Part shown: positions 41,478-50,681 of the stretch, piece after piece
Layout of the letters: every line of letters starts with the position of its first letter
How positions within the stretch are numbered: the first letter of the stretch is position 1
From: Saprospirales bacterium
Lineage (GTDB): Bacteria > Bacteroidota > Bacteroidia > Chitinophagales > Saprospiraceae
NCBI GenBank assembly: GCA_016711045.1
Contig: JADJTT010000012.1
Coordinates: 62,001-126,000 of the forward strand
DNA length: 64,000 bases
Direction: 5' to 3'
Program-made: the position numbers and the translations under genes
Notes under the pieces: model-generated
Databases searched by the model: none
Told to the model about the DNA's origin: nothing
Seen by the model: the letters and a program-made list of their open reading frames with translations, nothing else

Positions 41478-42224
41478 ATGTTCAAATCCTTTTTTCTGGC
41501 AGCCTTATTCGTTTCGACCCTTTCCTGCGCACAGGTCCCTGCCCAGGGACCGCCGGTCAGTCATGCTATCTGGGATGGGCTGCTCCAAAAACATGTCGGC
41601 GCCGACGGACTTGTCAACTACAAGGGATTCGTTCAGGATAGTGCCCTATTAAACAAATACCTGGGCCTGCTATCCTCCACCCATCCCGGCGGCAATTGGC
41701 CACGGGACGAGCAAATGGCATTCTGGATCAATGCGTATAATGCGTTCACGGTCAAGCTTATCGTCGACAACTATCCGGTGAGCAGCATCAAAGATATCAA
41801 GAATGGGATTCCATTTGTCAATACTGTCTGGGACATTACGTTCATCAACCTGATGGGCAACCAATACGACCTGAATAATATCGAACACGGGATTCTGCGA
41901 AAGCAATTTAAAGACCCCCGGATCCACGCCGCACTCAACTGCGCATCGTGGTCCTGCCCGGCATTGCGTGAGGAAGCTTATGTCGCCTCGCGGCTCGACA
42001 GCCAGCTCGATGATGCCATGCGCCGGTTTGTGAACGACCCGATCCGAAACCGGGTGAGTGTCGATAAAGCGGAGTTGTCGCAGATCTTTAACTGGTATGG
42101 AGGCGATTTCCGGGAGGAAGCCGGGTCCGTTCAGGATTTTATTAACCGGTTTGCGAAAGTAAAACTGGGGGTAAAAGGGAGTATCTCGTATTTGGAGTAT
42201 GACTGGCGGTTGAATACCCGGTGA
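41478..42224 (+). CDS. DUF547 domain lipoprotein
   Basis: The 248-residue protein has a signal peptide with a lipobox-like end (LFVSTLSCAQ). The DUF547 hallmarks follow: AFWINAYNAFTVKLIVDNYP, the TVWDITFINLMGNQYDLNNI stretch, ILRKQFKDPRIHAALNCASW and SCPALREEAY. These proteins are widespread and of unknown function; the conserved Asn/Cys/His positions suggest a catalytic pocket. ATG 41478 is used because it starts the signal sequence. It stands alone between the TonB receptor promoter region and the next lipoprotein. Confidence 0.9.
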   Translation: MFKSFFLAALFVSTLSCAQVPAQGPPVSHAIWDGLLQKHVGADGLVNYKGFVQDSALLNKYLGLLSSTHPGGNWPRDEQMAFWINAYNAFTVKLIVDNYPVSSIKDIKNGIPFVNTVWDITFINLMGNQYDLNNIEHGILRKQFKDPRIHAALNCASWSCPALREEAYVASRLDSQLDDAMRRFVNDPIRNRVSVDKAELSQIFNWYGGDFREEAGSVQDFINRFAKVKLGVKGSISYLEYDWRLNTR

Positions 42225-42242
42225 AAAAGAAGCTTGGGTGAT

Positions 42243-42254
42243 TGATCTAAATCA
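42243..42254 (+). promoter_or_regulatory. Crp/Fnr-type box TGAT-CTAA-ATCA
   Basis: Perfect TGAT-N4-ATCA dyad (within TTGATCTAAATCAT) 43 bases before the ATG at 42297. It is the same half-site as in the stress island and the only one found outside it, but a single unlinked site is weaker evidence. Confidence 0.45.
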
Positions 42255-42296
42255 TTGCAGATCAGCCTGAAATCCCCGTATTTATCTCCAAAAAAA

Positions 42297-43427
42297 ATGG
42301 TAAAGCGTTTTTTGGTTTACGGGCTCTTGTTTCCCGCCATGCTGCTTTACTGCTGCGCCAATAGCGCCGGAGGTGAACAGACGGGAACATCTTACGGTAG
42401 CGTCGCCCCACCGATGGGCGACCAGCTGAAATTCAAAAAATTTACCTACACCGATCAAATGGGAACGGGCCTTGAGGCCTTTAGCTTCCTGATGCCTTCC
42501 GACTGGCAATTTGAAGGCGGCATCACCTGGCTGCTCGACCTTCCGATGATGCCGGCACGAGCTGCGTTCCGCGTGTATGACCCCAAAGGGAAGGCCGCCT
42601 TTGTGAGCTATCCGAACCATTGCTTTTACTGGGCGCAAGATCCCACGACCTCTGCTCTTTTCCCTCCCGGCTCGAAGTATTTCGGCATGGAGATCAAACA
42701 GCCGATGAGCGCGCTGGATGCCTTGCAATACATCGTGTTGCCACAGGCCCGCGGCCGGGTGGAGATCCTGAAAGCCGAGCCTGTGCCCGAATTGGCCAAA
42801 CTAGTGGGCGCCGGCGCCCAAGGGGCTGCCGACGGCGCAAAGGTGCGGTTCAAATTTTACGATGGGAGCGCGATGGTAGAAGAAGAACTGTACGGCGTGG
42901 TGGAAGTGATCCCCATCCCGGTGCAGACGATGTACGGCTATATCTACAACTACCTCTGGTATGTCGACTACCTCTTTTCCTTCCAGGGGGAAGTCGGGAA
43001 ACTGGAAAGCTACACCAAGACCTTCCAGACCATCTCCTCTTCCTTCAAGGTCAATCCGAAGTGGTATGCCAAATACAGCAACATGATCGAATACCTGGCC
43101 CAGAAGCAGATCGAACACATCCACAGCATCGGCGAGATGAGCCGGATGCTGAGCCAGATGAGCGACCAGATGCGCCAGGAAAACCTCCAGCAATTTGAAG
43201 AAAGGGGACGGGTTTATGACAAAACTTCTCAGGCCTTTGGCGACTACATGCTCAATATCGACCGCTATTACGATCCTTTCGAAGGCAAGGAAGTGGAACT
43301 GCCCAGCGGATACAACCACGCCTGGGTGAACAACAATGGCGAGTATATTCTTACCGACAATCCCAATTTCAATCCCAATGAAGGATCGAACCTGCATTGG
43401 GAGGTGTTGCCGAAAAAAGGCCCTTAA
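42297..43427 (+). CDS. lipoprotein of unknown function
   Basis: The 376-residue protein has a lipoprotein signal (FLVYGLLFPAMLLYCCAN, Cys at about 18-19). The mature part has a beta-rich first half (FKKFTYTDQMGTGLEAFSFL; MPSDWQFEGGITWLLDLPMM) that looks like a sampled-value/binding domain. A helical segment follows (IEYLAQKQIEHIHSIGEMSR, MSDQMRQENLQQFEERGRVY), then a short end with SGYNHAWVNNNGEYILTDNP. I do not recognise a named family. A Crp/Fnr-type dyad lies 43 bases upstream of the ATG. A strong hairpin follows the stop. Confidence 0.72.
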   Translation: MVKRFLVYGLLFPAMLLYCCANSAGGEQTGTSYGSVAPPMGDQLKFKKFTYTDQMGTGLEAFSFLMPSDWQFEGGITWLLDLPMMPARAAFRVYDPKGKAAFVSYPNHCFYWAQDPTTSALFPPGSKYFGMEIKQPMSALDALQYIVLPQARGRVEILKAEPVPELAKLVGAGAQGAADGAKVRFKFYDGSAMVEEELYGVVEVIPIPVQTMYGYIYNYLWYVDYLFSFQGEVGKLESYTKTFQTISSSFKVNPKWYAKYSNMIEYLAQKQIEHIHSIGEMSRMLSQMSDQMRQENLQQFEERGRVYDKTSQAFGDYMLNIDRYYDPFEGKEVELPSGYNHAWVNNNGEYILTDNPNFNPNEGSNLHWEVLPKKGP

Positions 43428-43431
43428 AAAA

Positions 43432-43474
43432 TAAGTGGATGGATCTGAGGCATCATCGCAGATCCATCCACTTA
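43432..43474. terminator. bidirectional hairpin terminator
   Basis: Stem TAAGTGGATGGATCTG with CAGATCCATCCACTTA (43432-43447 and 43459-43474), perfect, with flanking A and T tracts. It separates two convergent lipoprotein genes. Confidence 0.87.
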
Positions 43475-43477
43475 CTT

Positions 43478-44026
43478 TTACTTCAGGATCGTAATATACC
43501 CTTCTGCGGTTCCTATCGCCAACCCCGTCTCAAGATCGTTATGTCCGAAGCCAAAGACGTTGCCGGTGGCGCCATCAAACTTGCCCGTGCCGCCGGCGAA
43601 GTCCATGTCGGCGGAAAAGGTCAAGTCGGGAAAGACTTCATACGTGCCTTCCCAGTTCAGGACATCGCCGTTGGCAGCGGTCCAATGACCATGGCTGCCA
43701 CTGATGACGAACTTGACAAAATTGCCGTTGGCGTCCAATACCATTTCGCAACTACCGTGCGCCCATGGGCTTTCCTCTGCAATGAACTGCCCCATGTGGG
43801 TGGCATGCCCCTGCATCCAGCCGCCGGCAGGAAAAATTCCGGGGAGGCAGAAAATGAAGTCCTGCGCCGGGTCACGGGCAGCTTCGAGCCACATGGTCAT
43901 GGGCTTGGTCACGTATTCCTTTTTGCGGAATTCGAGGCCGGCTGAATCGTCGGCAGGAGCCAGCATGTCTGAGGTACACCCTGCAACGAGCAGGACGGCG
44001 AACAAGAAGAAAAAGTGCGTTTTCAT
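43478..44026 (-). CDS. small lipoprotein, beta-rich, unknown function
   Basis: The 182-residue product has the lipoprotein signal MKTHFFFLFAVLLVAGC and a mature beta-rich domain with the blocks FRKKEYVTKPMTMWLEAARD, GQFIAEESPWAHGSCEMVLD, KFVISGSHGHWTAANGDVLN and DFAGGTGKFDGATGNVFGFG. The pattern of a compact beta domain with a central GxGxGKFDGATG loop is typical of secreted Bacteroidota lipocalin-like proteins, but I cannot name the family. It is just downstream of the kelch protein on the same strand (12-bp gap), probably one transcript. Confidence 0.72.
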   Translation of the reverse strand: MKTHFFFLFAVLLVAGCTSDMLAPADDSAGLEFRKKEYVTKPMTMWLEAARDPAQDFIFCLPGIFPAGGWMQGHATHMGQFIAEESPWAHGSCEMVLDANGNFVKFVISGSHGHWTAANGDVLNWEGTYEVFPDLTFSADMDFAGGTGKFDGATGNVFGFGHNDLETGLAIGTAEGYITILK

Positions 44027-44038
44027 AGCTTTATATTT

Positions 44039-45346
44039 TTAATGGTTTTGGAGAATACACTTCCTCGTCCATACTCCACCATTCGTTTGCAGCCGGTAGC
44101 AATAAACCCCTGCCTGCATCCCCGCCGCATCCCAGGCGACGGAATACTCCCCGGCGGCCCGGCGGCCGTCGAACAGGGTAGCCACCACCCGGCCACTCAG
44201 GTCAAAGACCTGGAGGGAGACATCGGCAGCATTTTTCAATTCGAAGGTGATCGTGGTTTGAGCGGTGAAGGGGTTGGGTATGTTTTGGGAGAGCAGTACG
44301 TTGGAAACAGCCAGGTCTTTTACCCCGGAAAGGGTATCGCACAATTCCCAGACTGTATTGTCAACGGCAGGACCGGGCAGGCTTGGATAAAAGAAGGGTT
44401 CCAGGATGCCCCCGATAGCATAGATGCATTGGGTGTCTTGGGTTTCGGGATCAGGCATGATGGCGATGCCGAAGGCTGCCTTTACACCGGGCTCGGATGC
44501 AAAGGAGGAAACGCCGTTGTGTGGATTAAATTTTCGCGTCTCATATAGCGGAGAACCAGTCCCGGTGAGGATTCCACCAACGACGTAAAGATTGCCCCCG
44601 AAGGTCACGCCTCCACCCCACCAGCTATTAATAACAACGGGAGTTCCGTCATCGGTAGTAGCTACCGTCCATTGTGTTCCATCAAATTCCTCTGTATCGC
44701 AGCATATGGGGTTTGCATTTACTCCGCCGATTGCATAAACGGCGCCGTGCAACTGCCCAGTTATCAGGTTTGAGCGGTCGGTGATAAGATCCGGCAAAGT
44801 TTCCCAATCCCCTGTCGTGGTGTTATACCTTTCAACCCTTCTAATTGAAAACAGGCTCGGCGTTCTGCCCCCGATAACGTAAACCAGCGTATCGACTGCA
44901 CATGCAGTCAGGAAAGCCCGGGGGCCGAGGGGCATGGTGTCTACTAAGGTCCAGGCACCTTCGGGCCCGCTGGCGGGATCGAATTCATAGACGGAATCGT
45001 ACCAAAGAGGGGAGTTGTGTGTTGGTTTACCCCCAAATACGTAAATCTTGTCACTAACAACGACAGAAGCTGCAGCGCATATCGGTACCGGAAAACTTGC
45101 AACGGTGTCCCATCGGCTGCCGTCCGTTGCGAAAGGATCGAAAACCTCCACGATGGAGGTGCTTTGCGATTGGGTCAACGCGCCGCCAATTACATAAATT
45201 TTCCCATTGATTTCCTGGGCTGTAGTAAATCCCCTGGGGGTGGGAAGTAAATCGATAACGCCCCATTGTTGGGCATTGACCGTAAGGCTGCTCATCGCCA
45301 GCAAGGCGATAGCGGCCAGGATACGGATGGTCGATGTCTGTTTCAT
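44039..45346 (-). CDS. kelch-repeat secreted protein with T9SS sorting domain
   Basis: The 435-residue protein has a signal peptide (ILAAIALLAMSSLTVNA) and about six kelch repeats of a beta-propeller (TAQEINGKIYVIGGALTQSQ, CAVDTLVYVIGGRTPS, QLHGAVYAIGGVNANPIC). It closes with a type IX secretion sorting domain (NIPNPFTAQTTITFELKNAA to GVYCYRLQTNG). The propeller commonly serves as a binding surface; the T9SS tail sends it to the outer surface. ATG 45346 starts the signal peptide. It is followed by a small lipoprotein gene on the same strand. Confidence 0.9.
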   Translation of the reverse strand: MKQTSTIRILAAIALLAMSSLTVNAQQWGVIDLLPTPRGFTTAQEINGKIYVIGGALTQSQSTSIVEVFDPFATDGSRWDTVASFPVPICAAASVVVSDKIYVFGGKPTHNSPLWYDSVYEFDPASGPEGAWTLVDTMPLGPRAFLTACAVDTLVYVIGGRTPSLFSIRRVERYNTTTGDWETLPDLITDRSNLITGQLHGAVYAIGGVNANPICCDTEEFDGTQWTVATTDDGTPVVINSWWGGGVTFGGNLYVVGGILTGTGSPLYETRKFNPHNGVSSFASEPGVKAAFGIAIMPDPETQDTQCIYAIGGILEPFFYPSLPGPAVDNTVWELCDTLSGVKDLAVSNVLLSQNIPNPFTAQTTITFELKNAADVSLQVFDLSGRVVATLFDGRRAAGEYSVAWDAAGMQAGVYCYRLQTNGGVWTRKCILQNH

Positions 45347-45426
45347 GGTTGTTTTTATTCCCAAAAATATCCCCGTGAAACAGACGCCATAAAGGACTAT
45401 TCTCCCAATGTATGGACAAATTTTAC

Positions 45427-47523
45427 TTATTCCCTGGCCTCCGAAGGACTCAGGCCAAATTGGCGGGAAAAAACGCGGGAGAAATAGAGCGGATCGCTGA
45501 ACCCCACCGCATAAGCCACCTCCGCCACCGTCATCCGGGTGCTGCGGAGCAGTTCGCGGGCTTTTTCCAGGCGGAAAAGCCGGATGTAGTGGGAGGCCGG
45601 CATACCGGTCAGGGCGGTGAGCTTCCGGTGCAGCTGGGTAGCGCTCATATCAAGCAGGGTGTGCAGGGCTTTGATGCCGAACGCCTCCTCCTGGTAATGT
45701 CGTTCCAGGCACTGCTGGACCTCGCGTAAAAAGCGCTCGTTCAACCCGAGGGGCTTGCCGTTGGTTTCAGGCTGGGCCGGCTGGCGGTATTTCTCCCGGA
45801 GCAGTTCGCGGAGGCGGAGCAGTTTGGCGAGTTCCACTTCCAACTCCTGCCGATTGAAGGGTTTGGCGAGGTAAGCGTCGGCGCCGGCTTCCAGCCCTGT
45901 GATCCGGGAGACCATATCGGCTTTGGCCGTCAGCAGGATGATGGGAATATGATTGGTGCGGATGTCGTTCTTCAGGGTCCGGCAGAGCTCGACCCCGTCT
46001 TTTTTCGGCATCATGATATCGCTGAGGATGATGTCGGGCACCTGCTCCAGGGCCAGGTTGATGCCCTCCTCCCCGTCGTGGGCCACACTCAGCTGGTAAT
46101 GGCCGCGGAGGAAGTTTTCCAGGTAGTGCACCACATCGGGGTTGTCTTCGACGATCAGCAACTGTGCCTGGCCTTCGGCCGATCCTTCCTGGAAGGCGAA
46201 GCCCTCCATCTCCGGCTCTTCCGGAGGGGGTGCAGTGGCTTTCCGGGGGGCGTTTTGACGAATGGGGAAAGAAAGGGAAAATGTCGTACCCGCTCCCTCC
46301 CGGCTTTCCACCTCGATCTGCCCGTCGAGCAGCTTGACGTATTCCCGCACGATGGCCAGGCCGATACCGGCGCCTTCTACGGGCCATTCGCCAATCCGGT
46401 AAAAGCGGTTGAATATGTGCTCCTGGTGCTGGAAAGGAATGCCGATGCCCGTATCTTCCACCCGTATGAGCAGGCGGTTGTCGGGAAGCGTTTCCAGGTG
46501 TAAATGGACCAACCCGCCATCCGGAGTGTATTTGATGGCGTTGTCGATCAGGTTGCCTGCGATGTTTTCCATTTTTTCGGGATCGATGTCCATCCAAAGT
46601 TCGGCACTGCTACTTGAAAATTGCAGGTTGATGTGCTTGCCTTCGGCCAGGCTGTGGTAGGACTCCAGCAGGTATTTCATTTCTGCCACGACATCGGCCT
46701 GCACGAAATGCGCAGGCAGGGAGCCCGCCTCCAGTTTGGACAGGTCGAGCAACTGGTCGACCAGGCGCAGGAGTTTTCTGCTGTTGCGCTTGATCATACG
46801 TCCGGGCTCTTCCCGGAGTTCGTCGGCTATCCCCATGATCACCGTGAGCGGTGTGCGAAATTCATGGGAGATGTTGGTGAAGAAATGGCTTTTTGCGGCA
46901 TCGAGGGCATGGAGTTTTTCGGTCTCCAGTTGCCGGAAGCGCGCCCTTTCTTTAAAAAAGGTGCGGAGGAAGGAAAACAAGGTCAACACAATGGCGGAGA
47001 GTGTCAAGACAAACAAAACCAAATTTAAGGAGGGTGAAAATTGAACGAGCGGCACGAGATAAGGCTGGAGCAGCGCTTCCGCTGTTACCGTACCCAGATA
47101 CAGGACCAGCAGAAACCATACCCTTTCCGGCTTGGGGAAGACCAAGGCGAAGAAAATACCCGCCATGCCGACCAGTACCAGCCCGCCCGACTGGAGGATT
47201 CCTCCGGTGACCACCACGCTGCAGAAGGAAAATAGTATTTTAAACACTTCGGAGACATAGAAGAAGCGGTGAATATGCTTTTTTATCCGGAAGGAGAGGA
47301 TGCCGGCGATCAGAAAAAAAAGGGTGAACACGCCGGCCAGGATGCTCAGGGCAAAAAACCGGTGGACCATACTGACGATCAGCAGGGCGGCGCCCAGGAC
47401 AAAAGCGGAGGATGCCAGCTCGCACCATACTTTTTTGTAAATGATCGTCTCCTCGTCGTCGCCGGGGAGGTGGAGGAGGCGGGTGATGCGTTGTGCCCAA
47501 TTTGAAGAGCCGGAGGTTTCCAT
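45427..47523 (-). CDS. hybrid two-component protein with AraC output domain
   Basis: The 698-residue protein combines all stages of a two-component system. It has six membrane helices (about 35-190, 7TM-like sensor without an extracellular domain) and a kinase core (NISHEFRTPLTVIMGIADEL, NLIDNAIKYTPDGG, VEDTGIGIP, GAGIGLAIVREYV). A receiver follows (LIVEDNPDVVHYL, ILSDIMMPKKDG, LAKPFNRQEL), and an AraC helix-turn-helix pair forms the C-terminus (MSATQLHRKLTALTG; AYAVGFSDPLYFSRVFSRQF). Unlike SusR-type hybrids it lacks a periplasmic Y_Y_Y sensor, so the signal is sensed in the membrane. It faces away from its neighbours and no obvious target operon is adjacent. Confidence 0.93.
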   Translation of the reverse strand: METSGSSNWAQRITRLLHLPGDDEETIIYKKVWCELASSAFVLGAALLIVSMVHRFFALSILAGVFTLFFLIAGILSFRIKKHIHRFFYVSEVFKILFSFCSVVVTGGILQSGGLVLVGMAGIFFALVFPKPERVWFLLVLYLGTVTAEALLQPYLVPLVQFSPSLNLVLFVLTLSAIVLTLFSFLRTFFKERARFRQLETEKLHALDAAKSHFFTNISHEFRTPLTVIMGIADELREEPGRMIKRNSRKLLRLVDQLLDLSKLEAGSLPAHFVQADVVAEMKYLLESYHSLAEGKHINLQFSSSSAELWMDIDPEKMENIAGNLIDNAIKYTPDGGLVHLHLETLPDNRLLIRVEDTGIGIPFQHQEHIFNRFYRIGEWPVEGAGIGLAIVREYVKLLDGQIEVESREGAGTTFSLSFPIRQNAPRKATAPPPEEPEMEGFAFQEGSAEGQAQLLIVEDNPDVVHYLENFLRGHYQLSVAHDGEEGINLALEQVPDIILSDIMMPKKDGVELCRTLKNDIRTNHIPIILLTAKADMVSRITGLEAGADAYLAKPFNRQELEVELAKLLRLRELLREKYRQPAQPETNGKPLGLNERFLREVQQCLERHYQEEAFGIKALHTLLDMSATQLHRKLTALTGMPASHYIRLFRLEKARELLRSTRMTVAEVAYAVGFSDPLYFSRVFSRQFGLSPSEARE

Positions 47524-47783
47524 TGGAATACATTGAAATCCAGCAATAAGTTAGAGAAACCTTCGGCATTTAAGCGATGAGAAAAATCACTATGCAGGAA
47601 AAACCGAGACTGGGCGAGGGACCTGCCATCTCTCTTCCTAAATAAAACAGGTCAAACCAAGTACTGCGATAAAATTAGTTTACAAACAACTCTCGATGAT
47701 TTAACCCAAAATTAGGAAAAACAGGATGACTCCACTATTTTTACAAAATTCACCCCCCTTTACCCCAAATAAAATTTGATATT

Positions 47784-50636
47784 ATGCCCTTGAATCTACT
47801 CCATTCCGTAAAAAACTTTTTGACCGCCATTCTATTTTTCGCCCTGGCAGCCTCCGGGTTGCACGCCCAGTCCAATCCGGTCTGCGAAGAGGGCGACTGT
47901 CCCGCCGACATCTTTTCCGTCCAGCTAGACGAATCACTTCAAGGGCAGATTACCCCTAAAAGGACGGAGCAATTCAAAACGGCTTATCTGCAAGTGAAGG
48001 AAATTAAAACCACATTTGCCCAGCATGACCCCACCTGGGAAAGCCGGTATAACGCCAATGCCCTGGGCGGACGAAACTGCGTGCGACTAAACCAGATGGA
48101 GAGCCATTTCGCCTTTGAATACGAACGCAACCCCGATTTTGCATCCTTCATCGATCAAAATGAACCGGATATTCAGGCCTTTAAAGAGAATGGATTTGAG
48201 AGTAGCCGGCGTGCCTTGAATTTAAAAAACCGGATGGACAGGCATTGTCCTCAGGAAATCAAAAAGGTGGAAAAGGAAAAGGGGCCTTCTCTGGAAGACC
48301 TGCCTGACGTTTTCATGAAATTGGGTCAGGTGCTGGGGTATTTCGATGAAGAGGGCAATATGATCAAACCGCTGAAAAATTTTTCAGAGGCTGGGCCAGA
48401 CGCCGATGAAGTGAATGAGATTGATTTCTCTACACTCAGCAAAGGGAAAAAAGTCAACTACCTGAAAGACAAAGTGAACCAGCTTCCCATCGGGCAGGAG
48501 AAGCAGGATCAGATTTCCGGCTTAACGGAAGGACTAAAGGCCGCCCGCCCCAGTCAGGACCAGCTCGATAAATCCTTGAAAGACCTCGAACCCCGGTTTG
48601 CAGCGCTATTGCCGCGAGCGCCGGGACTGCAGGGCAAACTGGAAACAAACAGGGAAACCCTGCGGAATCTGCAAGCTTTTAAACCAAAAAACCCTAAACG
48701 CGACCTGTCTCCAAAGATCAACAAGCTGTTTGAAACCGAAAAAAATCTCAACGGGAAAACAGAAGCACTCTATACGGAGGCCAAGGCACTCAAAACCCGG
48801 TATGACCAGATCACCACAGACTTTGCCGCCTTTGGAAGCGAAGCGGATCAGCGGATGGTTGCCGTCGAAAAGATGCAAAGCGATCTGGATAACCTGGAAG
48901 CCAGAAAAGCAGACCTGACGGCCAAGCTGGAAGACAAGCCTAAAAAGATACTGGATGAATTGACCCAACAAGTAACGGACATTGAAAAAGAGGTAGAAGA
49001 CCTTTCGAAAAAGATCGAGTCGGAAAGCAAGGAGAAGGAAGCATTGTCAAAAAAACTGGACGAGCTGATCGCATCCGAAAAAGAAACAGCCGGACAACTC
49101 GGGCAATTGGAAAAAGAGATCGGGCAGCTGACCCGAGATCAGGCCGAACTGGAAGATGAGATCAAAAAACTCGAATGGGAAGCGGAAGATATCAAAAAGG
49201 AAGAAGCTCAGGTAGAAGGCTTAAAGGAAAAACTGGCCAGCCTGAAATCGGAAGACGCGCTTGGTGAAAGGATCTTGATCTGTGAAGAAGCACTGAAAAG
49301 CCGCAGGGAAAAGGTTAAAGACATTGAAGAAGCTCAGAAAAAACAGGAGAAAGAAGCAGCCGAACTCTCCAAAATACCCGCCCGGGTTGGAGATAAACTA
49401 ACCGACCTGAAATTATTCCTGAACAAATTGAAGCTGGGATACGACGACATCCCGGTCACAGACAGATCGATGGGGAAGATCGAACAGCTCCTCGAAAAAG
49501 CCAGCATCATCAGTTCCAGCGCCGAAATTCTAACCGACAAACAAAACAGGCTGCAACAACAGGTCGGTGATTTCGACCAGAACCTGGAAAAGACCAGCAC
49601 ACTCTATGCCTCCATGCTCACTCAGCTCGACGAACTGCGGAAAGAACTCAAGGCGATGGGCGCCGAAAGGTCCGGCCTGCAGCGTAAACTGGAGCAAGGG
49701 ATTGAAGATGTGAACCAAACTGACGCCCTGGTGAACGATTTCCTGGAGCGGTACAGCGCTTTCGAAGGAAAAACAAAATGCAAGGAAGAGGAACTGATCG
49801 AAACCTTACAAAAAGAACAAGCCGAAATTGAGCAGAAGCTGAAAGACCTGGGTGTGGAAATGAACGAGATAGCGGGTTATGAAGAAAAACTGGCACAGGA
49901 AACAGAGGCCGTCGACCAGGAAGTCCAGGAAAACACCCAGCTTACCAAGCAATTGAAGCAGGAAGAAGAAACGCTTAAAGAAGAGTTTAAAGATATCGTT
50001 GGCCAGGATCTGTCCCTGCAGGCCGTTCCAATGGAAGAATGGAAGGAAGCCACTCAAGTGGAAAGACCCTATTGGGAGGCTTCTGTACATCCCGACAATG
50101 AGCTGGTGCATGGCTACAAAGGGAAGTATTTTGAAATTAGCCTCAAGGATGCAGAAAAGAACGCCAAAGTACTGTTCAACCCGGGGAAGTATTCGCTCGA
50201 CAAAATGGTTTTCCGCAACAATTACGGAGCTACCCTCGGCTCCTTTGTCAATGAGGCGCTCCTTTATCTCAAGAAAAGCGACGAGGGGCAGGTGAAAGTG
50301 TTCATCCAGGGTAGTGCCGATATTACGGGCCAAAATACCTTCCGGGGGAAGCTCGAGCCTGACTACCTGTATGAGGAAATAACGCTTCTTCCGCTGGATG
50401 AGGATCGGGAGCATTTCCACAGGGAACCACTGAGATTAAAAATTCCAGCAAACGGTTTCCTCAATGAGGATCTGCCCAACCTCCGGGCGCGCTACCTCAA
50501 AGAGATAATCGGAGCCTATACCACCAAACTCGATCCAATCGTGCTGGAGGGCATCGTCAAGGAATTCGAAGGCAAGGAAGAAAGAAATGCCGCTATCTAT
50601 CTCTTTTTCCCGGAAGAGCTTCTTGCACGATATTAA
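47784..50636 (+). CDS. very long secreted coiled-coil protein with C-terminal OmpA-like-looking domain
   Basis: The 950-residue protein has a signal peptide (FLTAILFFALAASGLHAQ) and a cysteine-containing head (SNPVCEEGDCPADIFSVQLD; YNANALGGRNCVRLNQ). A coiled-coil shaft of roughly 600 residues (about 190-790) follows, rich in Lys/Glu/Leu/Asp such as LTQQVTDIEKEVEDLSKKIE. The globular end (about 800-950) has a segment resembling a degenerate OmpA core (FRNNYGATLGSFVNEALLYL and VKVFIQGSADITGQ) but lacks the peptidoglycan-binding Asp/Arg pair in recognisable form. It may span the periplasm. It converges on the caspase gene across a shared terminator. Possible roles: cell-wall tether or a caspase substrate; both are inference. 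Confidence 0.75.
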   Translation: MPLNLLHSVKNFLTAILFFALAASGLHAQSNPVCEEGDCPADIFSVQLDESLQGQITPKRTEQFKTAYLQVKEIKTTFAQHDPTWESRYNANALGGRNCVRLNQMESHFAFEYERNPDFASFIDQNEPDIQAFKENGFESSRRALNLKNRMDRHCPQEIKKVEKEKGPSLEDLPDVFMKLGQVLGYFDEEGNMIKPLKNFSEAGPDADEVNEIDFSTLSKGKKVNYLKDKVNQLPIGQEKQDQISGLTEGLKAARPSQDQLDKSLKDLEPRFAALLPRAPGLQGKLETNRETLRNLQAFKPKNPKRDLSPKINKLFETEKNLNGKTEALYTEAKALKTRYDQITTDFAAFGSEADQRMVAVEKMQSDLDNLEARKADLTAKLEDKPKKILDELTQQVTDIEKEVEDLSKKIESESKEKEALSKKLDELIASEKETAGQLGQLEKEIGQLTRDQAELEDEIKKLEWEAEDIKKEEAQVEGLKEKLASLKSEDALGERILICEEALKSRREKVKDIEEAQKKQEKEAAELSKIPARVGDKLTDLKLFLNKLKLGYDDIPVTDRSMGKIEQLLEKASIISSSAEILTDKQNRLQQQVGDFDQNLEKTSTLYASMLTQLDELRKELKAMGAERSGLQRKLEQGIEDVNQTDALVNDFLERYSAFEGKTKCKEEELIETLQKEQAEIEQKLKDLGVEMNEIAGYEEKLAQETEAVDQEVQENTQLTKQLKQEEETLKEEFKDIVGQDLSLQAVPMEEWKEATQVERPYWEASVHPDNELVHGYKGKYFEISLKDAEKNAKVLFNPGKYSLDKMVFRNNYGATLGSFVNEALLYLKKSDEGQVKVFIQGSADITGQNTFRGKLEPDYLYEEITLLPLDEDREHFHREPLRLKIPANGFLNEDLPNLRARYLKEIIGAYTTKLDPIVLEGIVKEFEGKEERNAAIYLFFPEELLARY

Positions 50637-50642
50637 TGGGAG

Positions 50643-50678
50643 AGGATACATCAGCGCCTCCCGGTGCTGATGTATCCT
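50643..50678. terminator. bidirectional terminator
   Basis: Stem AGGATACATCAGC with GCTGATGTATCCT (50643-50655 and 50666-50678), with G-C pairs continuing inwards; then GTTTTACTTT. It separates the coiled-coil gene from the caspase gene. The central words (ATCAGCGCCTC) recur in the hairpin at 55807. Confidence 0.85.
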
Positions 50679-50681
50679 GTT

